A DNA stretch of 64,000 nt. Origin: Lachnospiraceae bacterium (lineage in GTDB: Bacteria > Bacillota > Clostridia > Lachnospirales > Lachnospiraceae). Both the position numbers and the translations under genes were made by a program. Positions 52,344 through 61,295 of this stretch are shown here, piece by piece; within the stretch, counting starts at the first letter, position 1, and the number at the start of each line of letters is the position of its first letter. The notes under the pieces are model-generated. The model worked only from the letters and a program-made list of their open reading frames with translations, made no database searches and was not told the origin of the DNA. The stretch spans positions 1 to 64,000 of the forward strand of contig JAJQHQ010000110.1 of assembly GCA_021199655.1 (NCBI GenBank), given 5' to 3'.

Positions 52344-53270
52344 ATGATCGATCTTCATATGCACAGCAGCGCGTCCGACGGCTCGGATTCCATCCCCGAG
52401 CTGCTTGCCTGTCTGCAAAAAGCGGGCATTGATACCTTCGCGGTGACTGACCATGATACGATTGACGGCGCGGTGGAGATGGAGACGGCCACCCGGGCGC
52501 TGAATCTTCATTATATAAAGGGCATTGAGTTTTCCTGCGTCACACCGCTGCGCAAGTGCCATCTGCTCGGCTACCGTTACGACGCGAACGATCCGGTGTT
52601 TTTATCGGCCATCCGCGAGGGCAATGACCTCCGGCTGGCCAAGCTGGAGCGGAGGCTGGCATTTTTGCAGGAGACGTACCATGTCGAATTTACCGATGAA
52701 GAGCTTGCCTGGCTGCACAGTCAGAAAAGCCCCGGCAAGCCGCATCTGGCGGACCTGCTCTTAAAACGGGGCATTGGAAAAAGCCGTGACGATATCATAC
52801 AAAATTATTTCCGCGGGGCAGATGCTAATTACACTGCAAAGATCAGCCCTGCCGGATCTGACAGCAACTATGCCGGCAGCAACCCGGATCGTATGATCGA
52901 AGAAAATCATCAAAAAGACCGCGACCGGATTGCGGCGCGCACCGCCATTTCCGGCATTCTGCACGCGGGCGGCATTCCCGTCTGGGCGCATCCTTTAGGC
53001 GGGGAGGGGGAACGGCTGCTTACAGAGCACGAATTTAAGGAACAGCTTCAATACCTGATCCGGCAGGGTCTTGGCGGACTGGAATGCCATTATTCCCGCT
53101 ATAATGAAGAGCAGGTATTATTCCTGCGGGCACAGGCCGTAAAGCATGATCTGCTGATCAGCGGCGGCAGCGATTATCACGGGACGCGCAAAACGATCGC
53201 CCTCGGAACGCTGAACGCATACGGAGCACCGGTCAGTGAGGAGGAGCTGACGATCCTGCAGGAGCTGTAA
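52344..53270 (+). CDS. PHP domain phosphoesterase (RNase AM/TrpH-like)
   Basis: 308 residues. Metal-site motifs are intact: HMHSSASDG (5-13), TDHDT (33-37), GIPVWAHPLG and SGGSDYHG near the C terminus. This is the short PHP family that removes 5' nucleotides or phosphates from RNA or 3',5'-bisphosphonucleotides. AAAGGAG lies upstream. A Ser/Asn/Gly-rich insert (PAGSDSNYAGSNPDRM) interrupts the middle. Stand-alone gene on the plus strand. Confidence 0.9.
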   Translation: MIDLHMHSSASDGSDSIPELLACLQKAGIDTFAVTDHDTIDGAVEMETATRALNLHYIKGIEFSCVTPLRKCHLLGYRYDANDPVFLSAIREGNDLRLAKLERRLAFLQETYHVEFTDEELAWLHSQKSPGKPHLADLLLKRGIGKSRDDIIQNYFRGADANYTAKISPAGSDSNYAGSNPDRMIEENHQKDRDRIAARTAISGILHAGGIPVWAHPLGGEGERLLTEHEFKEQLQYLIRQGLGGLECHYSRYNEEQVLFLRAQAVKHDLLISGGSDYHGTRKTIALGTLNAYGAPVSEEELTILQEL

Positions 53271-53364
53271 TTATTCAGCGCAGCAGGCCACAGACCGCCT
53301 TCTTCGAAGGCTATATGCCGCTAAGCGTCATATGTCTGAGGCTTGATGGGCGTTCCGCCCATCC

Positions 53365-53421
53365 CGAAATGAAAAGACAGCCTTTAGCAGGTAAACCTGC
53401 ACAGTCTGTCTTTTCATTTCG
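53365..53421. repeat. long perfect hairpin
   Basis: CGAAATGAAAAGACAG and CTGTCTTTTCATTTCG form a 16-bp perfect stem; inside lies GCAGGT/ACCTGC. It follows the PHP gene and is followed by TTCTGAACTGTTGC, the repeat core found elsewhere. It could terminate PHP transcripts. Confidence 0.8.
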
Positions 53422-53453
53422 ATGCTGTTCTGAACTGTTGCACAATTTTACTC

Positions 53454-53482
53454 TTGCGCGCAGTTTCGCACTATGCTACACT
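53454..53482 (+). promoter_or_regulatory. candidate promoter of serA
   Basis: TTGCGC (53454-53459), 17 bases, TACACT (53477-53482), with a roughly 175-base leader holding the repeat copy at 53549-53574. Confidence 0.5.
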
Positions 53483-53548
53483 AATAAACTGTTGTGGGTG
53501 TGCCGTGCGCACGCCGTTCGTAACGATGTTCTATAATTACACGTAGCT

Positions 53549-53574
53549 GTACAGGTACTGAACAGCACAGTAAC
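53549..53574. repeat. dispersed palindromic repeat, copy 3
   Basis: GTACAGGTACTGAACAGCAC then AGTAAC, the reverse of the GTAACTGTTCAGTACC core, within the serA leader. Confidence 0.6.
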
Positions 53575-53664
53575 AGGTATTGTAATTACGCAGCTGTGGT
53601 GATAAAGAATCATTATCAGTTATGCGATTACACGAGAATAAGCGAGAAACCGAGGAGAACCATT

Positions 53665-54831
53665 ATGACAAAAATCTGCTGCCTGAATCCCATCTCCGAG
53701 ATGGGGACAAACAATCTGACCAACGACTATGAACTGACACAGAATCTGAACGAGGCGGACGCCGTGCTGGTACGAAGCGCGGATATGCACTCGCTGGAAT
53801 ATCCGGAAAGTCTGGTCGCCATCGCGCGTGCCGGCGCCGGTGTCAATAATATCCCGCTGGACCGCTGCACCGAGGAAGGCATCGTGGTCTTCAACACGCC
53901 GGGAGCGAACGCGAACGGCGTAAAGGAGCTGGTGCTGGCCGGGATGCTGCTCGCCGCGCGGGATATCGACGGCGGTATCCGCTGGGTCGAGGAGAACCGT
54001 GAGGATGAGACAATTTCCAAAGACATGGAAAAAGCGAAGAAACAGTTTGCCGGCAGCGAACTGAAGGGCAAAACACTTGGCGTGATCGGCCTTGGAGCGA
54101 TCGGTATCGAAGTAGCGAACGCGGCGGACGCGCTCGGCATGCACGTCATTGGCTACGATCCGTACCTCTCCGTGAGCGGAGCGCTGCGGCTCTCCCGTCA
54201 GGTGAAGATCGTGGAGACGCCGGGCTCCATCTACGCGAACTGCGACTACATTACCCTGCATGTGCCGCTTCTTGACAGCACACGCGAGATGATCAATAAA
54301 GAAGCGATTTCCATGATGCGCGACGGCACCGTGATCCTGAATTATGCGCGTGACCTGCTGGTCTGCGACGACGACATCGCGGAAGGCCTTGCCTCCGGCC
54401 GCATCCGCCGCTACATGACGGATTTCCCGACCCCGAAGACCTGTCACATGAAAAACGTCATCGCCACACCGCATCTGGGCGCTTCGACCGCCGAGTCGGA
54501 GGACAACTGTGCGGTGATGGCTGTTGACGAGCTGCGCGACTTCATCGAGACCGGCCGCATCCGCAATTCAGTCAACTATCCGAGCTGCACGCTTCCGCCG
54601 GAAAAATGCGCATGCCGCATCTGCATTATGAATGTGAACCGGCCGAACATGATCGTGAGCTTTTCCTCCCTGCTCTCGCAGGCGGGCATCAACATCCCGA
54701 ACATGACGAACAAAAGCCGGGGTGAGGCAGCCTACACGCTGATCGACTGCGACACCCTGCCGGATGAATCCGTCATTGAAAAAATCCGCGCCATCGATGG
54801 TGTGAAAAAAGTGCGGGTCATCTATTACTAA
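53665..54831 (+). CDS. serA: D-3-phosphoglycerate dehydrogenase
   Basis: 388 residues, catalysing the first step of serine synthesis from 3-phosphoglycerate with NAD. I start at MTKICCLNPI, preceded by CGAGGAG; an upstream in-frame extension is not supported. Rossmann motif GLGAIGIEVANAADALG, catalytic-type NYARDL (Arg), and TPHLGASTAES (His). The C-terminal ACT-like part (NRPNMIVSFSSLLSQAGINI) probably gives serine feedback. serC is not adjacent. A terminator follows at 54910. Confidence 0.95.
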   Translation: MTKICCLNPISEMGTNNLTNDYELTQNLNEADAVLVRSADMHSLEYPESLVAIARAGAGVNNIPLDRCTEEGIVVFNTPGANANGVKELVLAGMLLAARDIDGGIRWVEENREDETISKDMEKAKKQFAGSELKGKTLGVIGLGAIGIEVANAADALGMHVIGYDPYLSVSGALRLSRQVKIVETPGSIYANCDYITLHVPLLDSTREMINKEAISMMRDGTVILNYARDLLVCDDDIAEGLASGRIRRYMTDFPTPKTCHMKNVIATPHLGASTAESEDNCAVMAVDELRDFIETGRIRNSVNYPSCTLPPEKCACRICIMNVNRPNMIVSFSSLLSQAGINIPNMTNKSRGEAAYTLIDCDTLPDESVIEKIRAIDGVKKVRVIYY

Positions 54832-54909
54832 AGCACTGCGCGTACAAAACAGAGAATATAAGAGCCTTTGTACACGTAAAAAACAAAAACTGTTACCTGA
54901 AAAAAACAT

Positions 54910-54949
54910 CCCCGGAATTTCCAGATGAAATTTCCGGGGTATATTTTTA
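54910..54949 (+). terminator. intrinsic terminator of serA
   Basis: CCCCGGAA and TTCCGGGG with an inner TTTC/GAAA pair, followed by TATATTTTTAT. Confidence 0.85.
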
Positions 54950-54955
54950 TGTCTC

Positions 54956-55002
54956 ACTACTATACAGGACAGCATCTCGCACTCGCTACGAGGTACGTAT
55001 GA
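54956..55002. repeat. dispersed palindromic repeat, copy 4 (second type)
   Basis: ACTATACAGGACAGCATCTC then GCACTCGCTACGAGGTACGT; closely like the left half of the copy at 62318. Lies just beyond the fucosidase stop. Confidence 0.65.
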
Positions 55003-55013
55003 GGTCTCCGACT

Positions 55014-56462
55014 TTACTTATTCAGAATGACTTCAATCACCGTATCCACCGGATCCGGGAGCACCGGGTCGCCGCCAAGGTTCGCAAACACGATATCCGG
55101 GTAATTGCTGTAGACCCAGTCGCTGACGACCGGGATCTCTGCGCCGGTCGCCAGATAGCGGATCGCCTCGACCTCCTCGCGCTTCACGCCAATGAGCGGC
55201 ACCGCGCCCACTGTGTTCTCAAACACATGATAGTAGAGACGGTGATCCCCGGCGGTCACGCGGCCATAGTCCGGCTTGTCCATGGGAATTTTCTGATCCG
55301 TACCCTTTCCGGTCACCCCGTTACCGTTTTGTTCCTCGTTCTCCGATAACGTTTCGCAGCCACCCTGTTCCGTATTTTCCGTTATAGCCCCGCAGTGACC
55401 CTCATCCGTATTTTCCACCGTTGCCCTGCCGCATCCATAGATGCTGCGGCCGTTTTTATCCATCCATTTTCCGATCTCCTCCAGCCTTTCTGTCGCTTCC
55501 GGCGGGAAATTGCCCCGTGCGTCCGGCCCGACATTTAAGAGCATGTTGCCGCCCTTCGAGACGCACTCCACCAGCTTACGAATCAGCATAGACGCAGGCT
55601 TATAAAAATGATCAGTCGCGTGGTAGCCCCAGTTGTTGTTCATGGTGAAGCAGGCTTCCCAGACGAGATCATTGCCGTTCACATCCTGCATCCCCTGTGG
55701 GGGGATGATCTGCTCCGGACTGACAAAATCCCCGTGGTAAGGCGTCGGATGCCCTTCCGCCAGAGAGCCGAAGCCCTCGCCGCTCACTTCCAGTCGATTG
55801 TCAATGATGACATCCGGCTGCAGGGAGCGTACCATCTGCACCAGCTCAGTCGCTTTCCACGCCTCGCCGCGCAGCTCATTGTAGGAAAAATCGAACCACA
55901 GAATATCAAGCTTCCCGTAATTCGTGCAGAGCTCACGCACCTGATTGTGCATGTAGGTCAGATAGCGGTCAAAATCACGCCCCTCATCGCTGTAAGCCGG
56001 ATTTTCCCGCATCGGATGAATCGGGTCAGTGCAGTGCGGGTAGTCTTCATGATGCCAGTCCAGAAGCGAATAATACAGGCCGACCTTCAGCCCCTCCGCG
56101 CGCACCGCCTCCACGAACTCTCCGACCAGATCCCGGCCGCATTTTGTATTCGTCGATTTAAAATCCGTATACTGGCTGTCAAACAGACAGAACCCGTCAT
56201 GATGCTTCGCGGTCAGAACCATGTACTTCATGCCTGCCCGCTTCGCGGCCCGCGCCCACGCGCGCGGGTCATAATCTACCGGATCAAACTCGCGAAAATA
56301 CTGCATATAGGTCTCTTCCGGCATCCGCTCCTGACTGCGCACCCATTCGCCCCGCGCCGGGATCGAATAGAGTCCCCAGTGCAGGAACATACCGAACCGC
56401 GCTTCCTGAAACCACTGCATCCGCTTTTCGTATGCTTCCCGGTCAAACTTATACTCTTCCAT
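55014..56462 (-). CDS. alpha-L-fucosidase (GH29)
   Basis: 482 residues. The GH29 N-terminal barrel is clear (FGMFLHWGLYSIPARGEW, TAKHHDGFCLFDS, LDILWFDFSYNE); Asp in LWFDF is the likely nucleophile. It releases terminal fucose, consistent with mucin or milk-oligosaccharide use. No signal peptide, so it is probably intracellular. GGAGGAGG precedes the ATG. A low-complexity Glu/Asn/Gly stretch (around ENTDEGHCGAITENTEQGG) sits between catalytic and C-terminal parts. It overlaps the ThrE small subunit by 14 bases, so co-translation is possible. Confidence 0.93.
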   Translation of the reverse strand: MEEYKFDREAYEKRMQWFQEARFGMFLHWGLYSIPARGEWVRSQERMPEETYMQYFREFDPVDYDPRAWARAAKRAGMKYMVLTAKHHDGFCLFDSQYTDFKSTNTKCGRDLVGEFVEAVRAEGLKVGLYYSLLDWHHEDYPHCTDPIHPMRENPAYSDEGRDFDRYLTYMHNQVRELCTNYGKLDILWFDFSYNELRGEAWKATELVQMVRSLQPDVIIDNRLEVSGEGFGSLAEGHPTPYHGDFVSPEQIIPPQGMQDVNGNDLVWEACFTMNNNWGYHATDHFYKPASMLIRKLVECVSKGGNMLLNVGPDARGNFPPEATERLEEIGKWMDKNGRSIYGCGRATVENTDEGHCGAITENTEQGGCETLSENEEQNGNGVTGKGTDQKIPMDKPDYGRVTAGDHRLYYHVFENTVGAVPLIGVKREEVEAIRYLATGAEIPVVSDWVYSNYPDIVFANLGGDPVLPDPVDTVIEVILNK

Positions 56463-56937
56463 ACTTTTCCTCCTCCATCATACGCTGCATCTGCTTTTTC
56501 TTTATCCAGTGGTACCGCCTCTGATAATGCATGACGATCGAGACGATCGCGAAGCCGATGCCCAGCCCCACCAGCGAATGAAGACAAACTTCAAGATGTT
56601 CACTGAGCAGCGCTGAATCCTTCAGAATCAGCCCGATCATCGTAAAATAGAACGACCGTCCTGGCGTCAGCGGGATGATAGACGGATACAAAAACACCGT
56701 AGACGGATTTTTCGTGTGTATCGCCATGCCTTCCGCGTACAGGCCCGCCGCCAGCGCCGCGAAAAAGTAATAAATAAAGCTTTCTGCCGTACATTCCCGT
56801 ACTAACAGCCAGACCACCCGGGTCACCGCGCCGCCGAGCCCTGCAAAAATCAGATATTCCCGCCGGATCTGATAGACCGCGCCAATACACAGCGCCGATC
56901 CAAACGAGCAGATGATCAGTTTTATCGCTTCTCCCAT
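56449..56937 (-). CDS. threonine/serine exporter, small subunit (ThrE_2/DUF3815)
   Basis: 162 residues with about five membrane segments. It matches the short ThrE_2 (DUF3815) half of split threonine/serine exporters, with SALCIGAVYQIRREYL at the N terminus and PSIIPLTPGRSFYFTMIGLI in the middle. GGAGATTG lies upstream. It follows the large subunit gene with an 88-base gap and overlaps the fucosidase start. Together the two halves would export Thr or Ser. Confidence 0.85.
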   Translation of the reverse strand: MGEAIKLIICSFGSALCIGAVYQIRREYLIFAGLGGAVTRVVWLLVRECTAESFIYYFFAALAAGLYAEGMAIHTKNPSTVFLYPSIIPLTPGRSFYFTMIGLILKDSALLSEHLEVCLHSLVGLGIGFAIVSIVMHYQRRYHWIKKKQMQRMMEEEKYGRV

Positions 56938-57025
56938 ACAATCTCCATTCCGCCGCTTCTATTCACCAAACGGCTAAATTATGCAGCAAACAGTCACAAT
57001 GATATGCATACCAGAATGAACACTA

Positions 57026-57796
57026 CTATGTCAGCCCGCCCATCAGCAGCATGATACTCGCGAGAAAGCCTCCCGCGATCGCGACCGTCTCCAGGATCAG
57101 CTTGAGCAGCTCGATGATTCCGTTGATCTCATTTCCGGACAACAGGTTCCGGAACGAATTGACCATCGGAATGCCCGGTATCAGCCTCAGGCTGTTGACG
57201 ATCATCACCGTGGAATAACCGTCCAGATAGCCGATCTTATCAAAGAAAATAGCAACCGTCCCCACAATAAAAGCGCTCACAATATTGTAAATGATCTTGT
57301 TAAAGATCAGCTTCCGCAGGTAAATCCCGGACAAAAAGACCAGCACCGTATTCAGCAGAATGATCGACAGATCCCGCAGGCTCCCGTCATAAATGCCGTT
57401 CAGACAGACTGCGGACATCAGAGAAAACAGAAGCACCGCCCACGTCGGGTATTCGTTCACATCCAGCGCCTTTTCCAGCATTTCTCGCAGTTCTTCCGGC
57501 GGCGGCGTTTCCGCACACACCTTTCTGGAGAGCTGGTTGAGCTGACTTAAACGTCCGAGATGAATATGAAGCCCTCCGCGGACGCACCGCTGCGCGGACA
57601 CCTGCTCCCCGTATTTTCCCTCCAGGCTCAGCGACAGAAAGCAGTCCAGCGCAAAAAACTGGACATCCCGGCACTCATAGCTGTCACAGACCCGGTACAC
57701 GGTATCTCTGACCCGCTCGATATTTGCTCCGCACAGGATCAGACTTTCCCCGAGCCGGAGCGCAAAGTCAAGTACATGTTCGATATCCTCTTTCAT
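57026..57796 (-). CDS. threonine/serine exporter, large subunit (ThrE/DUF1212)
   Basis: 256 residues. Soluble N-terminal half with ALRLGESLILCGANIERVRD, then about five membrane segments; NSLRLIPGIPMVNSFRNLL is the conserved ThrE core. AGAGGAAC precedes the ATG. Partner of the 56449-56937 gene; the pair acts as one split exporter. First of a gene run leading into the fucosidase. Confidence 0.88.
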   Translation of the reverse strand: MKEDIEHVLDFALRLGESLILCGANIERVRDTVYRVCDSYECRDVQFFALDCFLSLSLEGKYGEQVSAQRCVRGGLHIHLGRLSQLNQLSRKVCAETPPPEELREMLEKALDVNEYPTWAVLLFSLMSAVCLNGIYDGSLRDLSIILLNTVLVFLSGIYLRKLIFNKIIYNIVSAFIVGTVAIFFDKIGYLDGYSTVMIVNSLRLIPGIPMVNSFRNLLSGNEINGIIELLKLILETVAIAGGFLASIMLLMGGLT

Positions 57797-57829
57797 AATG
57801 TTCCTCTTTGAACGATTCTTTAATTTCTT

Positions 57830-57856
57830 TAATTGTTCAGTACCTTTTCAATTACT
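57830..57856. repeat. dispersed palindromic repeat, copy 5
   Basis: TAATTGTTCAGTACCTTTTC then AATTAC, a variant of the GTAACTGTTCAGTACC core, in the gap between rsmI and the exporter. Confidence 0.6.
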
Positions 57857-57930
57857 GATTCTAAAGCTTTCCCGCGTTTTCATTCGCTTGTCAGAAAATT
57901 AAATTTCCGTCATGATTTCCCGAAACATTT

Positions 57931-58944
57931 TTACAGGGATTCATCGCTCTTTTCAAGCAGCGCTGCATACACTTCCCTCTTCGACATCCCGCGATCCTTC
58001 GCAGCCTGTTTCATCGCCGCCTTGCGGTCCATGCCCTGCGACTCATACAGCGCCACATGCCCGGAAACGCTCATTTCCTCCCATTGCTTCTGATCCTCGC
58101 GTTCCAGTTCCTTCCGGCTGCGCCCTTCCATCACAATCACACATTCCCCGCGCGGCTCATTTTCCCGGTACCAGACAAGGGCGTTTTCAAGTGTCGTCGC
58201 AAACACCGTTTCATGCTTTTTTGTCAGCTCGCGGCAGATCGTCGCGCGGCGGTCGCCGAGCGCCTCATAAAGTTCCTCCAGCGTGCGGACGAGACGATGC
58301 GGAGCTTCGTAAAGGATAGTGGTGCGCGTCTCTGTCTTCAGCTCCTCCAGAATCTGCCGGCGCTCTTTTTTATCTGCCGGAAGAAATGCTTCAAAGCAAA
58401 AGCGCCGCGTCGGAAGTCCGGAAAGTGTGAGCGCCGTCACGCAGGCACAGGCTCCCGGCAGCGAGGTCACTTCTATTCCCGCCTCCATGCAAAGCCGCAC
58501 CAGATCTTCACCCGGATCGGAGATCCCCGGCGTTCCGGCGTCCGTGATCAGGGCGACGCTGCTGCCTGACAGCATTTTCGCGATCAGGACATGCGCCTTT
58601 TCGATACGGTTGTACTCGTGATAACTCGTCATCGGCGTGTGAATGTCAAAATGATTCAGCAGCTTGATGCTGCCTCGTGTATCCTCGGCCGCGATCAGAT
58701 CTACCTCTTTCAGCGTGCGGATGACTCGCATCGTGATGTCTTCCAGGTTGCCGATAGGGGTCGCGCAGAGGTAGAGGCGGCCTGGTTTTGTATCGGATTT
58801 TGTATCAATTTTTGTATCGGTTTGTGTACCTGTTTTTGCACCGATCACTGCATGAGAGTCCATTCGTTCATTTTGCAGTTCAGAAACTGCTCCTGTGATT
58901 AACTCTTCCTGCGTTTTTTTATGTATGTGATTTATTTTTTCCAT
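57931..58944 (-). CDS. rsmI: 16S rRNA (cytidine-1402-2'-O)-methyltransferase
   Basis: 337 residues. The tetrapyrrole-methylase-fold signature is intact: LYLCATPIGNLEDIT, EDTRGSIKLL, DAGTPGISDPGE, LPGACACVTAL. It methylates C1402 of 16S rRNA with SAM. AGAGGAATCT precedes the ATG, so the 50-residue N-terminal extension, which contains a Thr/Asp/Lys-rich repeat (GTQTDTKIDTKSDTKPG), appears to be real. The C-terminal tail with KREVYAALL is typical of RsmI. Upstream neighbour is the PanE-like gene. Confidence 0.93.
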   Translation of the reverse strand: MEKINHIHKKTQEELITGAVSELQNERMDSHAVIGAKTGTQTDTKIDTKSDTKPGRLYLCATPIGNLEDITMRVIRTLKEVDLIAAEDTRGSIKLLNHFDIHTPMTSYHEYNRIEKAHVLIAKMLSGSSVALITDAGTPGISDPGEDLVRLCMEAGIEVTSLPGACACVTALTLSGLPTRRFCFEAFLPADKKERRQILEELKTETRTTILYEAPHRLVRTLEELYEALGDRRATICRELTKKHETVFATTLENALVWYRENEPRGECVIVMEGRSRKELEREDQKQWEEMSVSGHVALYESQGMDRKAAMKQAAKDRGMSKREVYAALLEKSDESL

Positions 58945-58982
58945 AGATTCCTCTCACATCTGACACTGCACCCATACCGGGT

Positions 58983-59879
58983 TTATTTTCTTGTCAGCAG
59001 CCGGTAAAATTCCTCATTCTGCGGAACCGGAATGCCATGTCTGCGCCCCAGGGCACACACCGTTCCGGCAAACAGCTCTACCTCCGTCTGACGTCCTGCC
59101 AGAGCGTCCTGCCGCATCGACGGCTGGCCGGTGGGCGCAAGGCCATCGATGGTGTTCAGCCATCCCTGCAGGTCTTCTTCCGTCAGCTGAATGCCTTCCG
59201 CCGCGGCAACACTTCCGGCTTCCTTCATCGCAGTCACCATGATGTCCCTGTATTTTCCCGGCTTCTGCACTCCTCCATAATCCACGCCAAAGACCGCGCA
59301 GGTCTGGTTCACTCCCACATTCAGCATCCATTTGCTGTAAAGCTGATGGCGGATGTCTTCCGGTACCTTATATTCCAGACCGGTCCGCTCAAAAAATTCC
59401 TCCGCCTCGCAGACAGCCTCGCTTCGCGAGGAATCCTTTTCGCCAAACGCGATATAACCCACCTTGCTGTAAAAGACCTGCCGATTTTTCCTGGTGGCGT
59501 CCATCCCCTGTACACAGGAGTACAGCAGCCGCTTAGGCTTCAGGATATTTTCAATCATCTGCTCCGAAGACACCCCGTTCAAAAACGACATCACGATCGT
59601 CCGCTCTCCGCAAAAAGGCCGCGCCATCTCCATTGCCTCTTCCAGCGCCATATATTTGACAGCAAAAATAAGCAGATTCACCTCTTCGCCTTCTTCCGGC
59701 GTCACATAGCGAAAGTCGCATTTCTTTCCGTTTGCATATACCCCTTCCGTCTGATAGCGGCGGATACGCTCCCCATCGGCGATGATCAGCAGGTCTTCCC
59801 TGTCCATCTTCTCCAGAAGCTGGCTCCCATAGAGCACGCCCAGCGCTCCCAGACCCACAATTCCAACTGTTTTTATCAT
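58983..59879 (-). CDS. ketopantoate reductase family protein (ApbA/PanE)
   Basis: 298 residues. N-terminal NADP-binding GLGALGVLYGSQLL, then the family helical domain with KWMLNVGVNQTCAVFG. It reduces 2-dehydropantoate in pantothenate synthesis or a related 2-oxoacid; panB/C/D are not here, so the substrate is not certain. AGAGGTGAG precedes the ATG. Just upstream of rsmI, on the same strand, with a 38-base gap. Confidence 0.85.
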   Translation of the reverse strand: MIKTVGIVGLGALGVLYGSQLLEKMDREDLLIIADGERIRRYQTEGVYANGKKCDFRYVTPEEGEEVNLLIFAVKYMALEEAMEMARPFCGERTIVMSFLNGVSSEQMIENILKPKRLLYSCVQGMDATRKNRQVFYSKVGYIAFGEKDSSRSEAVCEAEEFFERTGLEYKVPEDIRHQLYSKWMLNVGVNQTCAVFGVDYGGVQKPGKYRDIMVTAMKEAGSVAAAEGIQLTEEDLQGWLNTIDGLAPTGQPSMRQDALAGRQTEVELFAGTVCALGRRHGIPVPQNEEFYRLLTRK

Positions 59880-59894
59880 AATTGTTTCTCACCT

Positions 59895-60179
59895 CTAAAT
59901 AATTATCGTTTTATATTGACCGGTATTCTCTGCCTGTCTTTTTATGATCCTGACCTTTACTGCTCCATTCGCCGCTTCTTCATTTAAAAACGCAACCAAA
60001 TGCTCTGTTTTATCATAGTCGGCATAATCTCCAAACCAGGTTTTGTCCGCATATTGATAAAATTTTCCTAAATACTGCTTTATGCAGTCCAGTATCTCCG
60101 CCGGGCCTTCGATAATGTCTGCCATATTGGAATTCTCACACTCCATTAAAGCGATTTTTGTAAGCACACTGTTTTTCAT
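59895..60179 (-). CDS. hypothetical protein
   Basis: 94 residues, not recognised. Soluble, with the aromatic-rich KFYQYADKTWFGDYADYD motif and a basic C-terminal VKVRIIKRQ. AGGAGATG lies 11 bases upstream, slightly far. Between the MazG-like and PanE-like genes on the same strand. No membrane segment or signal peptide. Function cannot be proposed. Confidence 0.55.
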   Translation of the reverse strand: MKNSVLTKIALMECENSNMADIIEGPAEILDCIKQYLGKFYQYADKTWFGDYADYDKTEHLVAFLNEEAANGAVKVRIIKRQAENTGQYKTIII

Positions 60180-60262
60180 TTATGCGCATCTCCTGCCTGC
60201 TGTCATGCCCGTTACAGAACTTTCAGGCTTGTCTAAAACTGCGAGGTTCATCTAAAACAATA

Positions 60263-60589
60263 TCATGCTTCTCTATTTACAGATTTCTCTACCGCAAATC
60301 CGTCCGGATACCGTGCTTTCAATTTGTCAATATTCATTTTCAGAATATCTTCCAACGGATAACCGATTGCCATGGCCGTCTCCGCCAGATACCAGGCCAC
60401 ATCCCCCAGTTCCATGGCCAGATGTTCCGTATCGAGTTCATGCCCCTGTGCCAGATGTTTCTTTACAATATCGATTACCTCGCCGGACTCCCCACACAGC
60501 CCCATAACGCCATTGAGCAGGATGTCCTTTTTCTCCAGTTTCGGATTCAGCGTCCGCATCGCCATATCCTGATATTCATTAATTGTCAT
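60263..60589 (-). CDS. MazG-like nucleotide pyrophosphohydrolase
   Basis: 108 residues from MTINEYQDMAM; a GTG six codons upstream overlaps the GGAGGG site and is rejected. The MazG/EExxD metal-site pattern is visible as GLCGESGEVIDIVKK and MELGDVAWYLAETA. It hydrolyses (non-canonical) NTPs as housecleaning or phage-related enzyme. Stand-alone gene. Confidence 0.87.
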   Translation of the reverse strand: MTINEYQDMAMRTLNPKLEKKDILLNGVMGLCGESGEVIDIVKKHLAQGHELDTEHLAMELGDVAWYLAETAMAIGYPLEDILKMNIDKLKARYPDGFAVEKSVNREA

Positions 60590-60666
60590 GTAATTGTTCC
60601 CTCCCACTTAGCTGCCGTTCCTGTCTCACACAACAATACACTATGGGCAATCAAACTTGCGCGAAT

Positions 60667-60743
60667 TGTAACTGTTCAGTATCTTCACAGTTACAAGCAC
60701 AAATCCATGCAAAATTCGCTTTCAGCGAATGGATTTGTGCTTT
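60667..60743. repeat. dispersed palindromic repeat, copy 6
   Basis: TGTAACTG...CAGTTACA (60668-60694), then AAGCACAAATCCA and TGGATTTGTGCTT (13-bp perfect, 60695-60742) with a TTCGCT/AGCGAA hairpin inside. It lies between MazG-like and yoeB. Confidence 0.8.
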
Positions 60744-60774
60744 GCATCATGATTCACTTTTACAGGCCGACACA

Positions 60775-61042
60775 CTAATCTTCATAATGTCCCCGGCAAG
60801 ATATTATTCGTATACTATCTGTCTGATCTATCTCGTATACAAGCCTGTATACTTCGTCAATGCGCCGCGAATATCCGGGACGGCACCGCAACTTTTCAGG
60901 CTTGCCGATTCCATCTAAAGCACCATTCACGCGAATATCCTTTATAAGAGCATTTATCCCGCTTTAGTGTCTTTTTATCCTGTACTTGCCAATACAGGTA
61001 ATCCTCGAATGCTTCTTTGGAGAAGGTAACGTCATTATTCAT
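60775..61042 (-). pseudogene. yoeB: YoeB/Txe toxin, frameshifted
   Basis: The ATG lies in the yefM stop region (ATGAATAA), as in intact yefM-yoeB operons. The frame reads MNNDVTFSKEAFEDYLYWQV then QDKKTLKR, then breaks; removing one G from the GGG at 60958-60960 restores INALIKDIRVNGALDGIGKP, RRIDEVYRLVYEID and RIISCRGHYED to a TAG. Region length 268 is not a multiple of three. Catalytic end residues are present but out of frame. Confidence 0.85.
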
Positions 61043-61295
61043 CGGCCATCCTTTCCAGTTCTTCGAAAGACTTTACTACAACTTCGCCGCGCTCTAACTG
61101 TTCAAAGCTTCTGTCTAACTTCGTCAGATACTCCGCATTTCGTTTTGCCTTTTGCAAATCGTTGTATTCCTGTTCGGACACAATGACAACGTTGCGATTT
61201 TGCCGCCGGGACACAATTACAGGCTCACCGTTATAAGCAATGTCCATGTAATCTTTCATATTTGACCGAACATCAACCGCTCTCGCCGCAATCAT
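61035..61295 (-). CDS. yefM: YefM/Phd antitoxin
   Basis: 86 residues. The N-terminal DNA-binding part (AARAVDVRSNMKDYMDIAYN, GEPVIVSRRQNRNVVIVSEQ) is intact; the C-terminal charged tail would bind YoeB. AAGGCGGTG lies before the ATG. Its overlapping yoeB is frameshifted, so this may now serve as an orphan antitoxin or repressor. Confidence 0.87.
   Translation of the reverse strand: MIAARAVDVRSNMKDYMDIAYNGEPVIVSRRQNRNVVIVSEQEYNDLQKAKRNAEYLTKLDRSFEQLERGEVVVKSFEELERMADE

Noticed and set aside
53620-54474. 284-residue ORF antisense to serA
   Set aside because: It mirrors the GC-rich serA codons; no site and no recognisable family.
55014-56462. Fucosidase as a secreted enzyme
   Set aside because: No signal peptide is present at the supported start and none upstream.
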